Positions 35,351-44,225 of a stretch of DNA of 54,844 bases are shown piece by piece. Below the pieces are notes generated by a model. It did not search any database. It saw only the letters and a list, made by a program, of their open reading frames with translations, and had not been told where the DNA came from. The DNA is from an uncultured Romboutsia sp. (GTDB lineage: Bacteria > Bacillota > Clostridia > Peptostreptococcales > Peptostreptococcaceae). Each line of letters starts with the position of its first letter. The first letter of the stretch is position 1. The position numbers and the translations under genes were made by a program. Location of the stretch: assembly GCA_937907205.1 (NCBI GenBank), contig CALESE010000133.1:1-54844 (forward strand), given 5' to 3'.

Positions 35351-35379
35351 GTGACATATCCTAGAATAAGTGATAAAAT
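35351..35379 (+). promoter_or_regulatory. sigma-A promoter of murE
   Basis: GTGACA (35351-35356, 5 of 6) and TAAAAT (35374-35379, 5 of 6) with a 17-base spacer and an extended -10 TGA. It is one of the best vegetative promoters in the window and lies 44 bases before the murE start. Confidence 0.7.
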
Positions 35380-35422
35380 TTAAGATAAGTAATATAGTTA
35401 TAAAAACTAGGAGGAAATTAAA

Positions 35423-36877
35423 TTGAAATTAAATGATATTATAAAAGGATTAGAAATAATTAAAGTAGATGGAGAATTAGATTTAGATATAAATAATGTA
35501 GAGTATGATTCTAGAAAGGTTAGTGAAAATACATTATTTATATGCATAAAAGGATTTAACTCAGATGGTCATAAATATATACAAAGTGCAATAGAAAAGG
35601 GTGCTAAGGCATTTTTAGTTCAAGATGATATAAAAATAGATGGATATACTTTTATAAGAGTAAATGATACAAGATCTTCAATGGCAAAAGTAGCAGATAA
35701 TTTTTATAATCATCCATCGAAAAAGTTAGGTGTTATAGGTGTTACAGGAACTAATGGTAAAACAAGTATAACAACTTTTTTAAGTGAAATCCTAAAGGCA
35801 AATAATAACAAAGTAGGATTAATTGGAACAATAAAAATATTTGATGGAGAAAAAGATGTTGAATCAAATTCAACAACTCCAGAAAGTGTTGATTTACAAA
35901 GTTGCTTTAATACAATGGTTAATAATAACTGTGATTATTGTGCAATGGAAGTATCTTCTCACTCTTTAGTTTTAAATAGAGTTGATGAAACTGATTTTAA
36001 ATTAGGTTTATTTACAAACTTGACTCCAGATCATTTAGACTTCCATAAAGATTTAGAAGATTATAGACAAGCTAAAGAAAAATTATTTTATAAAACTAGT
36101 GTAGCAAATATAATAAATATAGATGATGAAGGTGGAAAGAAGATATATGAAAATATAAAATCTTTAAAAACACCGGTTTATACTTATGGTATAGACAATA
36201 AAGCTGATTTTATGGCTAAAGATATACACATAAGTGCAAGTGGGGTATCTTATAAATTAATAACTCCAACATATGAGGAAGATGTATTTATTCCAGTACC
36301 AGGCAAATTTACAGTATATAATACATTAGCTGTAATAGCTGCATGTTATATGTTAAATATAGATAAAAATATTGTACTTAAAGCATTAAGAGACACTAAT
36401 GGGGTAGCTGGAAGGTTTGAAACAGTACAAAATGATAAAGATATAAGTGTAATAGTTGACTATGCACATACACCAGATGCTCTTGAAAATATATTAAACA
36501 CAGCAAAAGAGTTTGCTAAAGGTAATATAATAACTGTATTTGGATGTGGCGGAGATAGAGATGCTACAAAGAGATCTTTAATGGGAAAAATATCACAAAA
36601 GCTATCTGATACATGTATAGTTACATCTGATAATCCAAGAACTGAAGATCCAAAATTAATAATAGATGATATATTAGATGGATTAGATAAAGAAAATAAA
36701 AATTATAAAGTTATAATTGATAGAAAAGAAGCTATAGAAGAAGCTATAAAAATGGCTAAAAAAGATGATGTAGTTATAATAGCTGGAAAAGGTCATGAAA
36801 ACTACCAGATAATAGGACAAACTAAACATCATTTTGATGATAAAGAAATAGCAAGAGACTGTTTAGCGAAATTATAG
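35423..36877 (+). CDS. murE: UDP-MurNAc-tripeptide synthetase, meso-DAP type
   Basis: A 484-residue Mur ligase adding the third residue to UDP-MurNAc-L-Ala-D-Glu. The ATP loop is GVTGTNGKTSITTF at about residue 107, with VMEVSSHSL-like block CAMEVSSHSLVLNRV, NLTPDHLDFHK, the carbamylated-lysine site, and the specificity motif SDNPRTEDP at about 403. DNPR with arginine selects meso-diaminopimelate. The start is a TTG with AGGAGGAA upstream. A symporter gene begins 24 bases later. A second MurE (40151) in this window has a different specificity motif. Confidence 0.95.
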   Translation: MKLNDIIKGLEIIKVDGELDLDINNVEYDSRKVSENTLFICIKGFNSDGHKYIQSAIEKGAKAFLVQDDIKIDGYTFIRVNDTRSSMAKVADNFYNHPSKKLGVIGVTGTNGKTSITTFLSEILKANNNKVGLIGTIKIFDGEKDVESNSTTPESVDLQSCFNTMVNNNCDYCAMEVSSHSLVLNRVDETDFKLGLFTNLTPDHLDFHKDLEDYRQAKEKLFYKTSVANIINIDDEGGKKIYENIKSLKTPVYTYGIDNKADFMAKDIHISASGVSYKLITPTYEEDVFIPVPGKFTVYNTLAVIAACYMLNIDKNIVLKALRDTNGVAGRFETVQNDKDISVIVDYAHTPDALENILNTAKEFAKGNIITVFGCGGDRDATKRSLMGKISQKLSDTCIVTSDNPRTEDPKLIIDDILDGLDKENKNYKVIIDRKEAIEEAIKMAKKDDVVIIAGKGHENYQIIGQTKHHFDDKEIARDCLAKL

Positions 36878-36901
36878 GAGAGTTACAAAGGAGACATAAT
36901 A

Positions 36902-38140
36902 ATGAAAGCATTATTTGATAATTACAAATCAACGATTTTACTTCTAGGAGCTATAATACTAGGTGGTATAGTCGGAGTATTTATGGGACCACAAGCAACT
37001 GTTTTTAAGCCAGTTGGAGATTTATTTTTAAATCTATTATTTATGACGTTAGTTCCATTAGTATTTTTCAGTGTTACATCAGCTATATCTAATATGAGTG
37101 AGATGAAAAGACTTGGAAAAATACTTAAAAATATAGTTATAGTATTTACAATAACAGCTATATTATCTGCAATATTAGCTATGATAGGAGTTTTAATATT
37201 TAATCCAACAAAAGGATTAAATCCAGATATGTTTAGTAGTATTATGGACGGTGCATCAACTGAAGGACATGAAAAACTTAGTTTAATTCAACAACTTGTA
37301 AGTACAGTTACTGTAACGGACTTTAAAGACTTATTATCTAAGAGTAATATGTTACAATTAATAATTTTCTCTATGCTATTTGGTATAGCAACTGCTATGG
37401 CTGGAGAAAAAGCAAGACCAATTGCTAATTTTGTAGAAGCTGGTTCTGAAGTTATGATGAAAATTGTAAGCTTAATAATGAAACTTGCACCACTTGGTCT
37501 AGGATGTTATTTTGCTACTGTTATAGGAGAGTTAGGACCTCAGATACTTTCAGGATATGCAAGAGTATTTGTACTTTACCTAATATTAACAGCAATATGT
37601 TACTTTGGATTATTTACTTTATATTCTTATATAGCAGGAGGAAAAGATGGAGTAAAGGTATTCTGGTCTAAAGTTGTACCTCCAACAGTTACAGCTTTAG
37701 CTACTTGTTCAAGTGCAGCATCAATACCTGTAAATTTAGATGCATCTAAGAAAATGGGTGTACCAGAAGATATAGCAGAAACAGTTATACCTCTTGGAGC
37801 TAATATTCATAAGGATGGATCTGTAATAGGTGGAGTATTAAAGATAACTTTCTTATTTGGATTATTCGGAAAAGATATGACAAGTATATCAGCAATACTT
37901 GGGATACTTGTAGTATCATTCTTAGTTGGTGCTGTAATGGGAGCAATACCAGGTGGTGGTATGATGGCTGAGATGTTAATATTAAGTTTATATGGATTCT
38001 CTCCAGAAGTACTTCCTATAGTAGCTGTTATAAGTACTATAATAGATGCACCAGCAACAGTGTTAAACTCAACAGGAAACACTGTATGTTCTATGATAGT
38101 AGCAAGGCTAGTTGAAGGTAAAAATTGGCTTAAAGTTTAA
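36902..38140 (+). CDS. dicarboxylate/amino acid:cation symporter (DAACS)
   Basis: A 412-residue membrane carrier of the GltP/DctA/SstT fold. The first re-entrant loop is TCSSAASIPVNL (usual SSS motif), and the C-terminal part has APATVLNSTGNTVCSM. The binding-site segment reads GANIHKDGSVIG where glutamate carriers have NMDGT, so substrate or cation use may differ. It follows murE in the same unit and is ended by a terminator, just before the D-aspartate ligase gene; import of aspartate for that pathway is an attractive but unproven idea. Confidence 0.88.
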   Translation: MKALFDNYKSTILLLGAIILGGIVGVFMGPQATVFKPVGDLFLNLLFMTLVPLVFFSVTSAISNMSEMKRLGKILKNIVIVFTITAILSAILAMIGVLIFNPTKGLNPDMFSSIMDGASTEGHEKLSLIQQLVSTVTVTDFKDLLSKSNMLQLIIFSMLFGIATAMAGEKARPIANFVEAGSEVMMKIVSLIMKLAPLGLGCYFATVIGELGPQILSGYARVFVLYLILTAICYFGLFTLYSYIAGGKDGVKVFWSKVVPPTVTALATCSSAASIPVNLDASKKMGVPEDIAETVIPLGANIHKDGSVIGGVLKITFLFGLFGKDMTSISAILGILVVSFLVGAVMGAIPGGGMMAEMLILSLYGFSPEVLPIVAVISTIIDAPATVLNSTGNTVCSMIVARLVEGKNWLKV

Positions 38141-38149
38141 TTATAAACT

Positions 38150-38187
38150 AAATAAGAGTGTTGTATAACGACGCTCTTATTTTTTTA
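38150..38187 (+). terminator. Rho-independent terminator after the symporter
   Basis: AAATAAGAGTGTTGT pairs (with G-U pairs) with ACGACGCTCTTATTT and runs into TTTTT. It divides murE-symporter from the next three genes. Confidence 0.85.
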
Positions 38188-38269
38188 TCCAATTTATATA
38201 AAAAGATTAATTTTTATAGATAATTTTAATAGAATAAATTAAATTTTTAATAAATGGGAGGAGAATATT

Positions 38270-39397
38270 TTGAATATACAACCAGTATTAATAGGAGCAG
38301 ATTTAAATTGCTACAATGTAGCTAGAGCATTTCATGAAGCTTATAATGTAAAATCAATAGCATTTGGAAAATATGAACTAGGTGCTACAAAAAATAGTAA
38401 TATTATAGAATTTAATATTGAAGAAAAAATTATGGGATGTACTGATGAATATGCAGAATTAATAATTGATAACAAAGATAAATTAAAGCATAAATATATA
38501 ATCCCATATATAAATAAAGAATTAAAGGAAGAGCTAATATCTAAAGATTCATTTTATAGTATGTGTGAGAAATTTAATTTACCATATCCAAAAACATATA
38601 TATATTCAAAAAATGATAGCGTAGAAAATGTGAATTTTGCTTATCCAATAATAGTAAAACCAGCAGATAGTATATCTTATTGGCATAATACATTTGAAAA
38701 TATGAAAAAAGCATATTTAGTAAATGATTATAATGAATTTAAAGAAGTAGTAAATTTAATATATTCTTCAGGATATAGTGAAAACCTAATAATACAGGAT
38801 TTTATACCTGGAGATGATTCGAAAATGAGAGTTTTAACAGCTTATTCAGATAAGTCTGGAAAAGTAAAGATGATGTGTTTAGGACATGTTTTACTAGAAG
38901 AACATACTCCTAAAGGAATAGGAAATCATGCTGCAATAATAACTGAATTTAATGAAGAAATAATGATTAAATTTAAAAACTTTTTAGAAAATATAAACTA
39001 TGTAGGTTTTTCTAATTTTGATATAAAGTATGATGAAAGAGATAATGAATATAAGGTATTTGAAATAAATTTAAGACAAGGAAGAAGTAATTACTATGTT
39101 ACAGGATCTAAAAATAACATAGCTAAGTATATTGTAGATGATTATGTATTAAATAAAGAATTATCGCTTAATTTATGCAAAGATGAGTACTTTTGGAGGG
39201 TTATACCAGACAACATAGTATATAAATTTGTAAAAGATGAAAGTTTAGTAAATAAGGCTAAAAAACTTGTAAAAGAAAATAAATGTTCATCTTCTTTTAA
39301 ATATGACAAAGATTTAAAAGGTAATTTAAAAAGAAGGATATATCTAAAGTTATTTGATATAAACCAAATGCGAAAATTTAAGAAATATTGTAAGTAA
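38270..39397 (+). CDS. D-aspartate ligase (ATP-grasp, Asl type)
   Basis: A 375-residue ATP-grasp ligase. It resembles Enterococcus faecium D-aspartate ligase (Aslfm) as I remember it, in FYSMCEKFNLPYPKTYI, IIQDFIPGDDSKMRVL, VKMMCLGHVLLEE, FSNFDIKYDERD and FEINLRQGRSNYYVTG. Aslfm attaches the beta-carboxyl of D-Asp to the epsilon-amino group of lysine in the peptidoglycan precursor. The start is a TTG with GGGAGGAG upstream. An aspartate racemase follows after 13 bases and a second MurE after that, the set expected for a D-Asp bridge. Confidence 0.9.
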   Translation: MNIQPVLIGADLNCYNVARAFHEAYNVKSIAFGKYELGATKNSNIIEFNIEEKIMGCTDEYAELIIDNKDKLKHKYIIPYINKELKEELISKDSFYSMCEKFNLPYPKTYIYSKNDSVENVNFAYPIIVKPADSISYWHNTFENMKKAYLVNDYNEFKEVVNLIYSSGYSENLIIQDFIPGDDSKMRVLTAYSDKSGKVKMMCLGHVLLEEHTPKGIGNHAAIITEFNEEIMIKFKNFLENINYVGFSNFDIKYDERDNEYKVFEINLRQGRSNYYVTGSKNNIAKYIVDDYVLNKELSLNLCKDEYFWRVIPDNIVYKFVKDESLVNKAKKLVKENKCSSSFKYDKDLKGNLKRRIYLKLFDINQMRKFKKYCK

Positions 39398-39410
39398 GTG
39401 AGGTATTGTA

Positions 39411-40136
39411 ATGGGGATAATGAATAAGTTAGTAGGAGTTATAGGTGGTATGGGTCCTATGGCAACAGCATACTTTCAAGAAATGGTAGTAGATTTGACT
39501 GATGCTAATTGTGACCAAGAACATGTAGATATGGTAATAACTAATAGATGTAGTACTTATGATAGAACAGATTATATATTAGGTAAATCAGAAAATAATC
39601 CAGTAGACACATTGATAGATGATGCTAAGAAATTAGAAAAAATAGGTGCTAATATATTAGCCATAACTTGTAATACAGCACATTATTTTTATAATGAAAT
39701 ACAAAAAAATGTAAATATACAAGTTATAAATATGATAGAAAAAACAACCAAATATACTAAAGATAGAGGGTATAAAAAAGTATGTATATTAGGAACTAAA
39801 GGAACAATATATACAAACTTATATCAAAACTATCTTGAAAAGTACAATATAGATTATATGGTTTTAAATGAAAAATATCAAAATGATTTAATGGATATAA
39901 TATACAATGATATAAAAGCTGGGAATTATTATAATATAAAAAAATTTGAAAATATAATTTCTCATGTTAAAAATAATGAATGTGATTGTGTAATATTAGG
40001 ATGTACAGAGCTTTCTATATTAAAGAATAAAAATAATTTAGATGGTGAATTTTATATAGATTCATTAGAAATATTAGCTAGAGAAGTTATAAAATACTGT
40101 GGTAAAGATGAAAAGAAAAAATCTTTTATGAATTAG
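39411..40136 (+). CDS. aspartate racemase
   Basis: A 241-residue PLP-independent racemase of the Asp/Glu family. The two catalytic cysteines are in LAITCNTAHY (about residue 84) and CVILGCTELS (about 196), and the N-terminus VIGGMGPMATAYFQEM is the aspartate racemase signature; MurI has a different start. It would supply D-aspartate to the ligase just upstream. The first ATG (39411), eight bases after GAGG, is used; a second ATG nine bases later is possible. MurE2 starts 14 bases downstream. Confidence 0.92.
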   Translation: MGIMNKLVGVIGGMGPMATAYFQEMVVDLTDANCDQEHVDMVITNRCSTYDRTDYILGKSENNPVDTLIDDAKKLEKIGANILAITCNTAHYFYNEIQKNVNIQVINMIEKTTKYTKDRGYKKVCILGTKGTIYTNLYQNYLEKYNIDYMVLNEKYQNDLMDIIYNDIKAGNYYNIKKFENIISHVKNNECDCVILGCTELSILKNKNNLDGEFYIDSLEILAREVIKYCGKDEKKKSFMN

Positions 40137-40150
40137 GGAGAACTTTTAAG

Positions 40151-41656
40151 ATGAATTTATTAAATGTAATGGATGGAATTAAGTTTATTTGTAATTACGA
40201 TTTAAATAAACTTAATAATATATATATAAAAGATATAGCTTATAATTCTAATAAAGCAAAAAAAGATTATATATTCGTTTGTATAGAAGGTGAAACTTTA
40301 GATGGTCATAAATATGCAAAAGACGCATATAAAAATGGATGTAGGATTTTTATATCACAAAAATATATAGATGTAGGTGAGGATTCTATTATTTTAATAG
40401 TTGAAAATTCTAGAAAGACATTATCTAAAATTTCAGCTAATTTTTTTAATCATCCTTCAAAGGAACTAAAAGTTATAGGAGTTACAGGAACTAAAGGTAA
40501 AACTACTATAAGTAATTATATACAAACTGTCTTGAATAAATCAAAAATTAATACAGGGTTAATAGGAACTAATGGAGTTTTTTATAATGATATATTTGAA
40601 AAAACTAATAATACAACACCAGAAAGTTATGAACTTCATAAAATATTTAGAAATATGATTAATAATGGAATAGAATATGTAGTAATGGAAGTATCATCAG
40701 GTGCTATAATGATGGATAGAGTAAATGATGTTAATTTTGATATAGGTATATTTTCAAATTTATCTAAAGATCATATAGGTCCTAAAGAACACCCGACATT
40801 TGAACATTATTTAGAGTGTAAAGCTAAGTTATTTACAATGTGTAAACATGGCATAATTAATATAGATGATAAATACTCTAAAGATATAATATCAAAATCA
40901 ACTTGTACTATAGAAACATTTGCAATAAAAAATCATGCAGATTTTTATGCAAAAAATATAAAATATTCAAGAAATATAGACTCCTTAGGAGTTAGTTTTG
41001 AATGTATATGTAACAATGAAAATATTGATACATATATATGTTCACCAGGAGAATTTAGTATATATAATGCACTAGCAGTAATAGCAGTATGTAAACATAT
41101 AGGTATAGATAATAAAAGTATAATAAATGCTTTAAAAGTTACAAAAGTAAAGGGTAGAGTAGAAGTATTACCAATACTTGATTATGCTACTATAGTAATA
41201 GATTATGCACATAATGGATTAAGTCTTAAAAATATACTTAAGACATTAAAAAATTATGAATATAACAGGCTTATATGTTTGTTTGGATCAGTTGGAGGAA
41301 GAAGTAAATTAAGAAGAAAAGAACTAGGAGATATAGCATCAAAAGAATGTGATTTATGTATATTAACTAGTGATAATCCAGATTTTGAAGATCCAATAGA
41401 GATAATAAAGGATATATCAGATTCATTTAAAAATAGCAAATGTGAATATATAATTGAGCCAGATAGAAAAATAGCAATTGAAAAGGCAATTAAAATAGCA
41501 AAAGATGGAGATATGATATTATTTGCTGGAAAAGGCCATGAGGAGTATCAGTTAATAAAAGGAGAACAAATACCATTTAATGAAATTAATATTGCAAAAA
41601 ATGCTGCTGAAAAAATAACAAAAACTAGACAAAATAATATATTAAAAATAAAATAA
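40151..41656 (+). CDS. second MurE-like ligase with non-DAP specificity motif
   Basis: A 501-residue Mur ligase paralogous to the MurE at 35423. It has the ATP loop GVTGTKGKTTISNY at about residue 112, VVMEVSSGAIMMDRV, IFSNLSKDHIG, and VIDYAHNGLSLK. The specificity motif at about 407 is SDNPDFEDP, with aspartate where DAP enzymes have arginine, which argues for lysine, ornithine or another amino acid. The usual SSHS of MurE reads SSGA here. It is last in a three-gene unit with D-Asp ligase and aspartate racemase, so its product is probably the acceptor for the D-Asp bridge. Confidence 0.88.
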   Translation: MNLLNVMDGIKFICNYDLNKLNNIYIKDIAYNSNKAKKDYIFVCIEGETLDGHKYAKDAYKNGCRIFISQKYIDVGEDSIILIVENSRKTLSKISANFFNHPSKELKVIGVTGTKGKTTISNYIQTVLNKSKINTGLIGTNGVFYNDIFEKTNNTTPESYELHKIFRNMINNGIEYVVMEVSSGAIMMDRVNDVNFDIGIFSNLSKDHIGPKEHPTFEHYLECKAKLFTMCKHGIINIDDKYSKDIISKSTCTIETFAIKNHADFYAKNIKYSRNIDSLGVSFECICNNENIDTYICSPGEFSIYNALAVIAVCKHIGIDNKSIINALKVTKVKGRVEVLPILDYATIVIDYAHNGLSLKNILKTLKNYEYNRLICLFGSVGGRSKLRRKELGDIASKECDLCILTSDNPDFEDPIEIIKDISDSFKNSKCEYIIEPDRKIAIEKAIKIAKDGDMILFAGKGHEEYQLIKGEQIPFNEINIAKNAAEKITKTRQNNILKIK

Positions 41657-41665
41657 TAAAGTATA

Positions 41666-41705
41666 AAATAGCCATCTTATATAAATTAAAAATGGCTATT
41701 TTGTC
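41666..41705. terminator. terminator between murE2 and ychF
   Basis: AAAATAGCCAT (41666-41676) pairs with ATGGCTATTTT (41692-41702); usable from both convergent genes. Confidence 0.8.
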
Positions 41706-41740
41706 TACAATATGAGGGAAGTATTATCCTTACCTTTTTA

Positions 41741-42838
41741 TTATACGTTAAATCTGAATAATATAACGTCTCCATCTTTAACTATATAGTCTTTTCCTTC
41801 AAGTCTAACAAGACCTTTTTCTTTAGCTGCAGTCATAGTACCTACATTAACTAAATCATCAAATGCTATAGTCTCTGCACGTATAAATCCTCTTTCTATA
41901 TCAGAGTGTATTTTTCCACCAGCTTGAGGAGCTTTAGTTCCCACTTTTATAGTCCAAGCTCTAACTTCTTGAGGACCAGCAGTTAAGTAAGACATAAGTC
42001 CAAGTAGTGCATATGAAGATTTTATTAGTTTATCAAGACCAGATTGTTCTAGCCCTAATGTTTCTAAGAATTCTTTCTTTTCTTCTTCAGTATCAAGCTC
42101 AGCTATTTCTGCTTCTATTTGAGCACAAACAACAACAACTTCAGCACCTTCAGTAGCTGCAAATTCTCTAACTTTATTTACATATTCATTGTTTTTAGCC
42201 TCATCAGCTAAATCATCTTCACTTACGTTTGTAGCATATATTACAGGCTTTGAAGTAAGTAAGTTTAATGAATCAACGAATTTTTGTTGTTCTTCACTAA
42301 AGTCCATAGTTCTAACACACTTACTATCTTCTAAAGTAGCCATTATTTCTTTTAAGAATTCAAGTTCTGAAGCTAAAGACTTATCAGCTTTTGCAGCTTT
42401 AGTATTTTTTTGTATTCTTCTTTCTAATACTTCTATATCGGAGAATATTAATTCTAAGTTTATAGTTTCTATATCTCTTAATGGATCAACACTTCCATCA
42501 ACATGAACAACGTTAGGGTCTTCAAAACATCTAACAACGTGAACTATAGCATCAACTTCTCTTATATGAGATAAGAATTTATTTCCTAAACCTTCACCTT
42601 TTGAAGCTCCTCTAACAAGTCCTGCTATATCACAAAACTCAATAGCTGTAGGAACTATTTTTTTTGAGTCATATAATTCCTTTAATTTATCTAATCTTTC
42701 ATCTGGAACAGCAACCACACCTACATTTGGTTCTATTGTACAGAAAGGGTAGTTTGCAGATTCAGCTCCTGCTTGAGTTATTGCATTAAATAGGGTACTT
42801 TTACCGACATTTGGTAATCCTACTATACCTAATTTCAT
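41741..42838 (-). CDS. ychF: redox-responsive ATPase/GTPase YchF (Obg family)
   Basis: A 365-residue translation-associated P-loop NTPase that binds ribosomes and prefers ATP. Motifs are GLPNVGKSTLFNAI (residues 4-17), YPFCTIEPNVGVV, DIAGLVRGASKGEGLGNKFL, a central coiled-coil arm, and a C-terminal TGS domain ending AKEKGLVRLEGKDYIVKDGDVI. Length is normal. It starts at an ATG with GAGAGGAAG upstream on the reverse strand and stands alone, convergent with murE2. Confidence 0.96.
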   Translation of the reverse strand: MKLGIVGLPNVGKSTLFNAITQAGAESANYPFCTIEPNVGVVAVPDERLDKLKELYDSKKIVPTAIEFCDIAGLVRGASKGEGLGNKFLSHIREVDAIVHVVRCFEDPNVVHVDGSVDPLRDIETINLELIFSDIEVLERRIQKNTKAAKADKSLASELEFLKEIMATLEDSKCVRTMDFSEEQQKFVDSLNLLTSKPVIYATNVSEDDLADEAKNNEYVNKVREFAATEGAEVVVVCAQIEAEIAELDTEEEKKEFLETLGLEQSGLDKLIKSSYALLGLMSYLTAGPQEVRAWTIKVGTKAPQAGGKIHSDIERGFIRAETIAFDDLVNVGTMTAAKEKGLVRLEGKDYIVKDGDVILFRFNV

Positions 42839-43013
42839 AGTAATCTTCCTCTCTTTTTATGATTTATATTATAATGATAGTTTTACCATCAAAATTATAT
42901 TTAAAATTAAACAAACTATGATTTCTTAAATCCTAGTTATAAAGCCACTTCAATAAATTTATAAAAATCTATTTTAGACATACATATTGATTATACATCA
43001 TATATATAATAAC

Positions 43014-43046
43014 TGTAAACTAGGCTTTTATACATATTAGTTTACA
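43014..43046. promoter_or_regulatory. TGTAAACTA inverted repeat
   Basis: TGTAAACTA (43014-43022) and TAGTTTACA (43038-43046) form a perfect nine-base inverted repeat around 15 bases, just after a TATAAT (43005-43010) and 54 bases before the chelatase-like gene. It could be an operator or an mRNA-leader hairpin. Nothing else was recognised in the 260-base gap. Confidence 0.45.
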
Positions 43047-43099
43047 CATTTATAAATTAATAAAAAAAGTATTAATTTTATATTATGGGGATGATTTTT

Positions 43100-44224
43100 A
43101 TGTTAATTTCTATACTTTTGTGTTTATGCTTTTTATTAAGCTTTATATTTAACGGGTATATAGAAAATATATTTATTATTTTATCTACAATATTATTTTA
43201 TAAAAAAATAATACTTGATAAAGATTATAAATATTTAATAGTATCTTTTATAATATCTATTGTAACTGTAAATTTTCTAATAGTATTTGGATTTAGAAAT
43301 TATATTAATTTTAAAGATATTAAATCTTCTTTGGATAAAAAAGATACATTAGTTTTATTAGTATCAGAAGGAGAAGATAGCAGATTTAATCTAAAAGAAA
43401 GAGCAACTCAAATTTATTATGAAAAAGGATATAAATCTTTACTAACAGGAGTTAAAGATTTGTATAATTATAAAAATTACTATAATAAATTAGGTTCTAG
43501 TAATTTTAAATTAGATACAGAAGAAATAGCTCAAAAGTTAAGATATAACCTAGGAGATGGTTATGATGTAATTAATACTTATATGTATTCAAGTCCATAT
43601 TTTGAAAAAACTATGGAAGAAATAGTTTATCAAGGGTATAAAAATATAATAGTTTGCCCTTTATTTATGACAGAAGGAAGAGATTATGAAATATTTAAAT
43701 CTAGATATGAAAAATTAAATTTAGCTTCTCATAATTTAGTGGGTATAGAAATATTAGAACCATTTTATAAATCAAATAATCTTGCAAATCTTTATAAAAA
43801 TGAAATATTAAATAATGTAAAAATACTAGAAAATGATGCAGGCATACTATTGGTAGGATTACATAATAAAAATAATTTAGAACAAGATATATTATTTAGA
43901 GAAAAAATAAAAACTTACATAGAAAATGAAACGCAAGATAAAAATATAGATATTCAAATAAAATTACCTCTTTTAGAAAATAATAAAAACGATATAATAA
44001 AATCAGGAGAAGAATTACTAGAATATGGAATTGATACATTGTATGTTGTATTCCCAACATGTACAATTGATACTATGTACACAAAACATTTAGTTAAAAG
44101 TATATTTGAAAATCTAGATATGGGAAACACTAAGTTTTATTATATAGATCCAGATAAAAAGATTGATGTAATAGTAGATGAACTTTTCACAAGAATATCA
44201 CTAATGAAGCAAATAGGAGGATAA
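43100..44224 (+). CDS. membrane-anchored chelatase-fold protein
   Basis: A 374-residue protein. About residues 1-75 carry three hydrophobic segments, and the rest has two halves resembling the ferrochelatase/CbiX chelatase fold: DTLVLLVSEGEDSRFN...RATQIYYEKGY, NIIVCPLFMTEGRDYEIFK and EILEPFYKS, then GILLVGLHNKNN. The histidine expected early in the first half of an active chelatase (usually in a H-G motif) is not seen; the second half has HN. It may be a non-catalytic sensor or binding protein. ATG 43100 is chosen because GGGGATGA overlaps the alternative ATG at 43085. The M16 genes follow one base later. Confidence 0.65.
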   Translation: MLISILLCLCFLLSFIFNGYIENIFIILSTILFYKKIILDKDYKYLIVSFIISIVTVNFLIVFGFRNYINFKDIKSSLDKKDTLVLLVSEGEDSRFNLKERATQIYYEKGYKSLLTGVKDLYNYKNYYNKLGSSNFKLDTEEIAQKLRYNLGDGYDVINTYMYSSPYFEKTMEEIVYQGYKNIIVCPLFMTEGRDYEIFKSRYEKLNLASHNLVGIEILEPFYKSNNLANLYKNEILNNVKILENDAGILLVGLHNKNNLEQDILFREKIKTYIENETQDKNIDIQIKLPLLENNKNDIIKSGEELLEYGIDTLYVVFPTCTIDTMYTKHLVKSIFENLDMGNTKFYYIDPDKKIDVIVDELFTRISLMKQIGG

Positions 44225-44225
44225 G

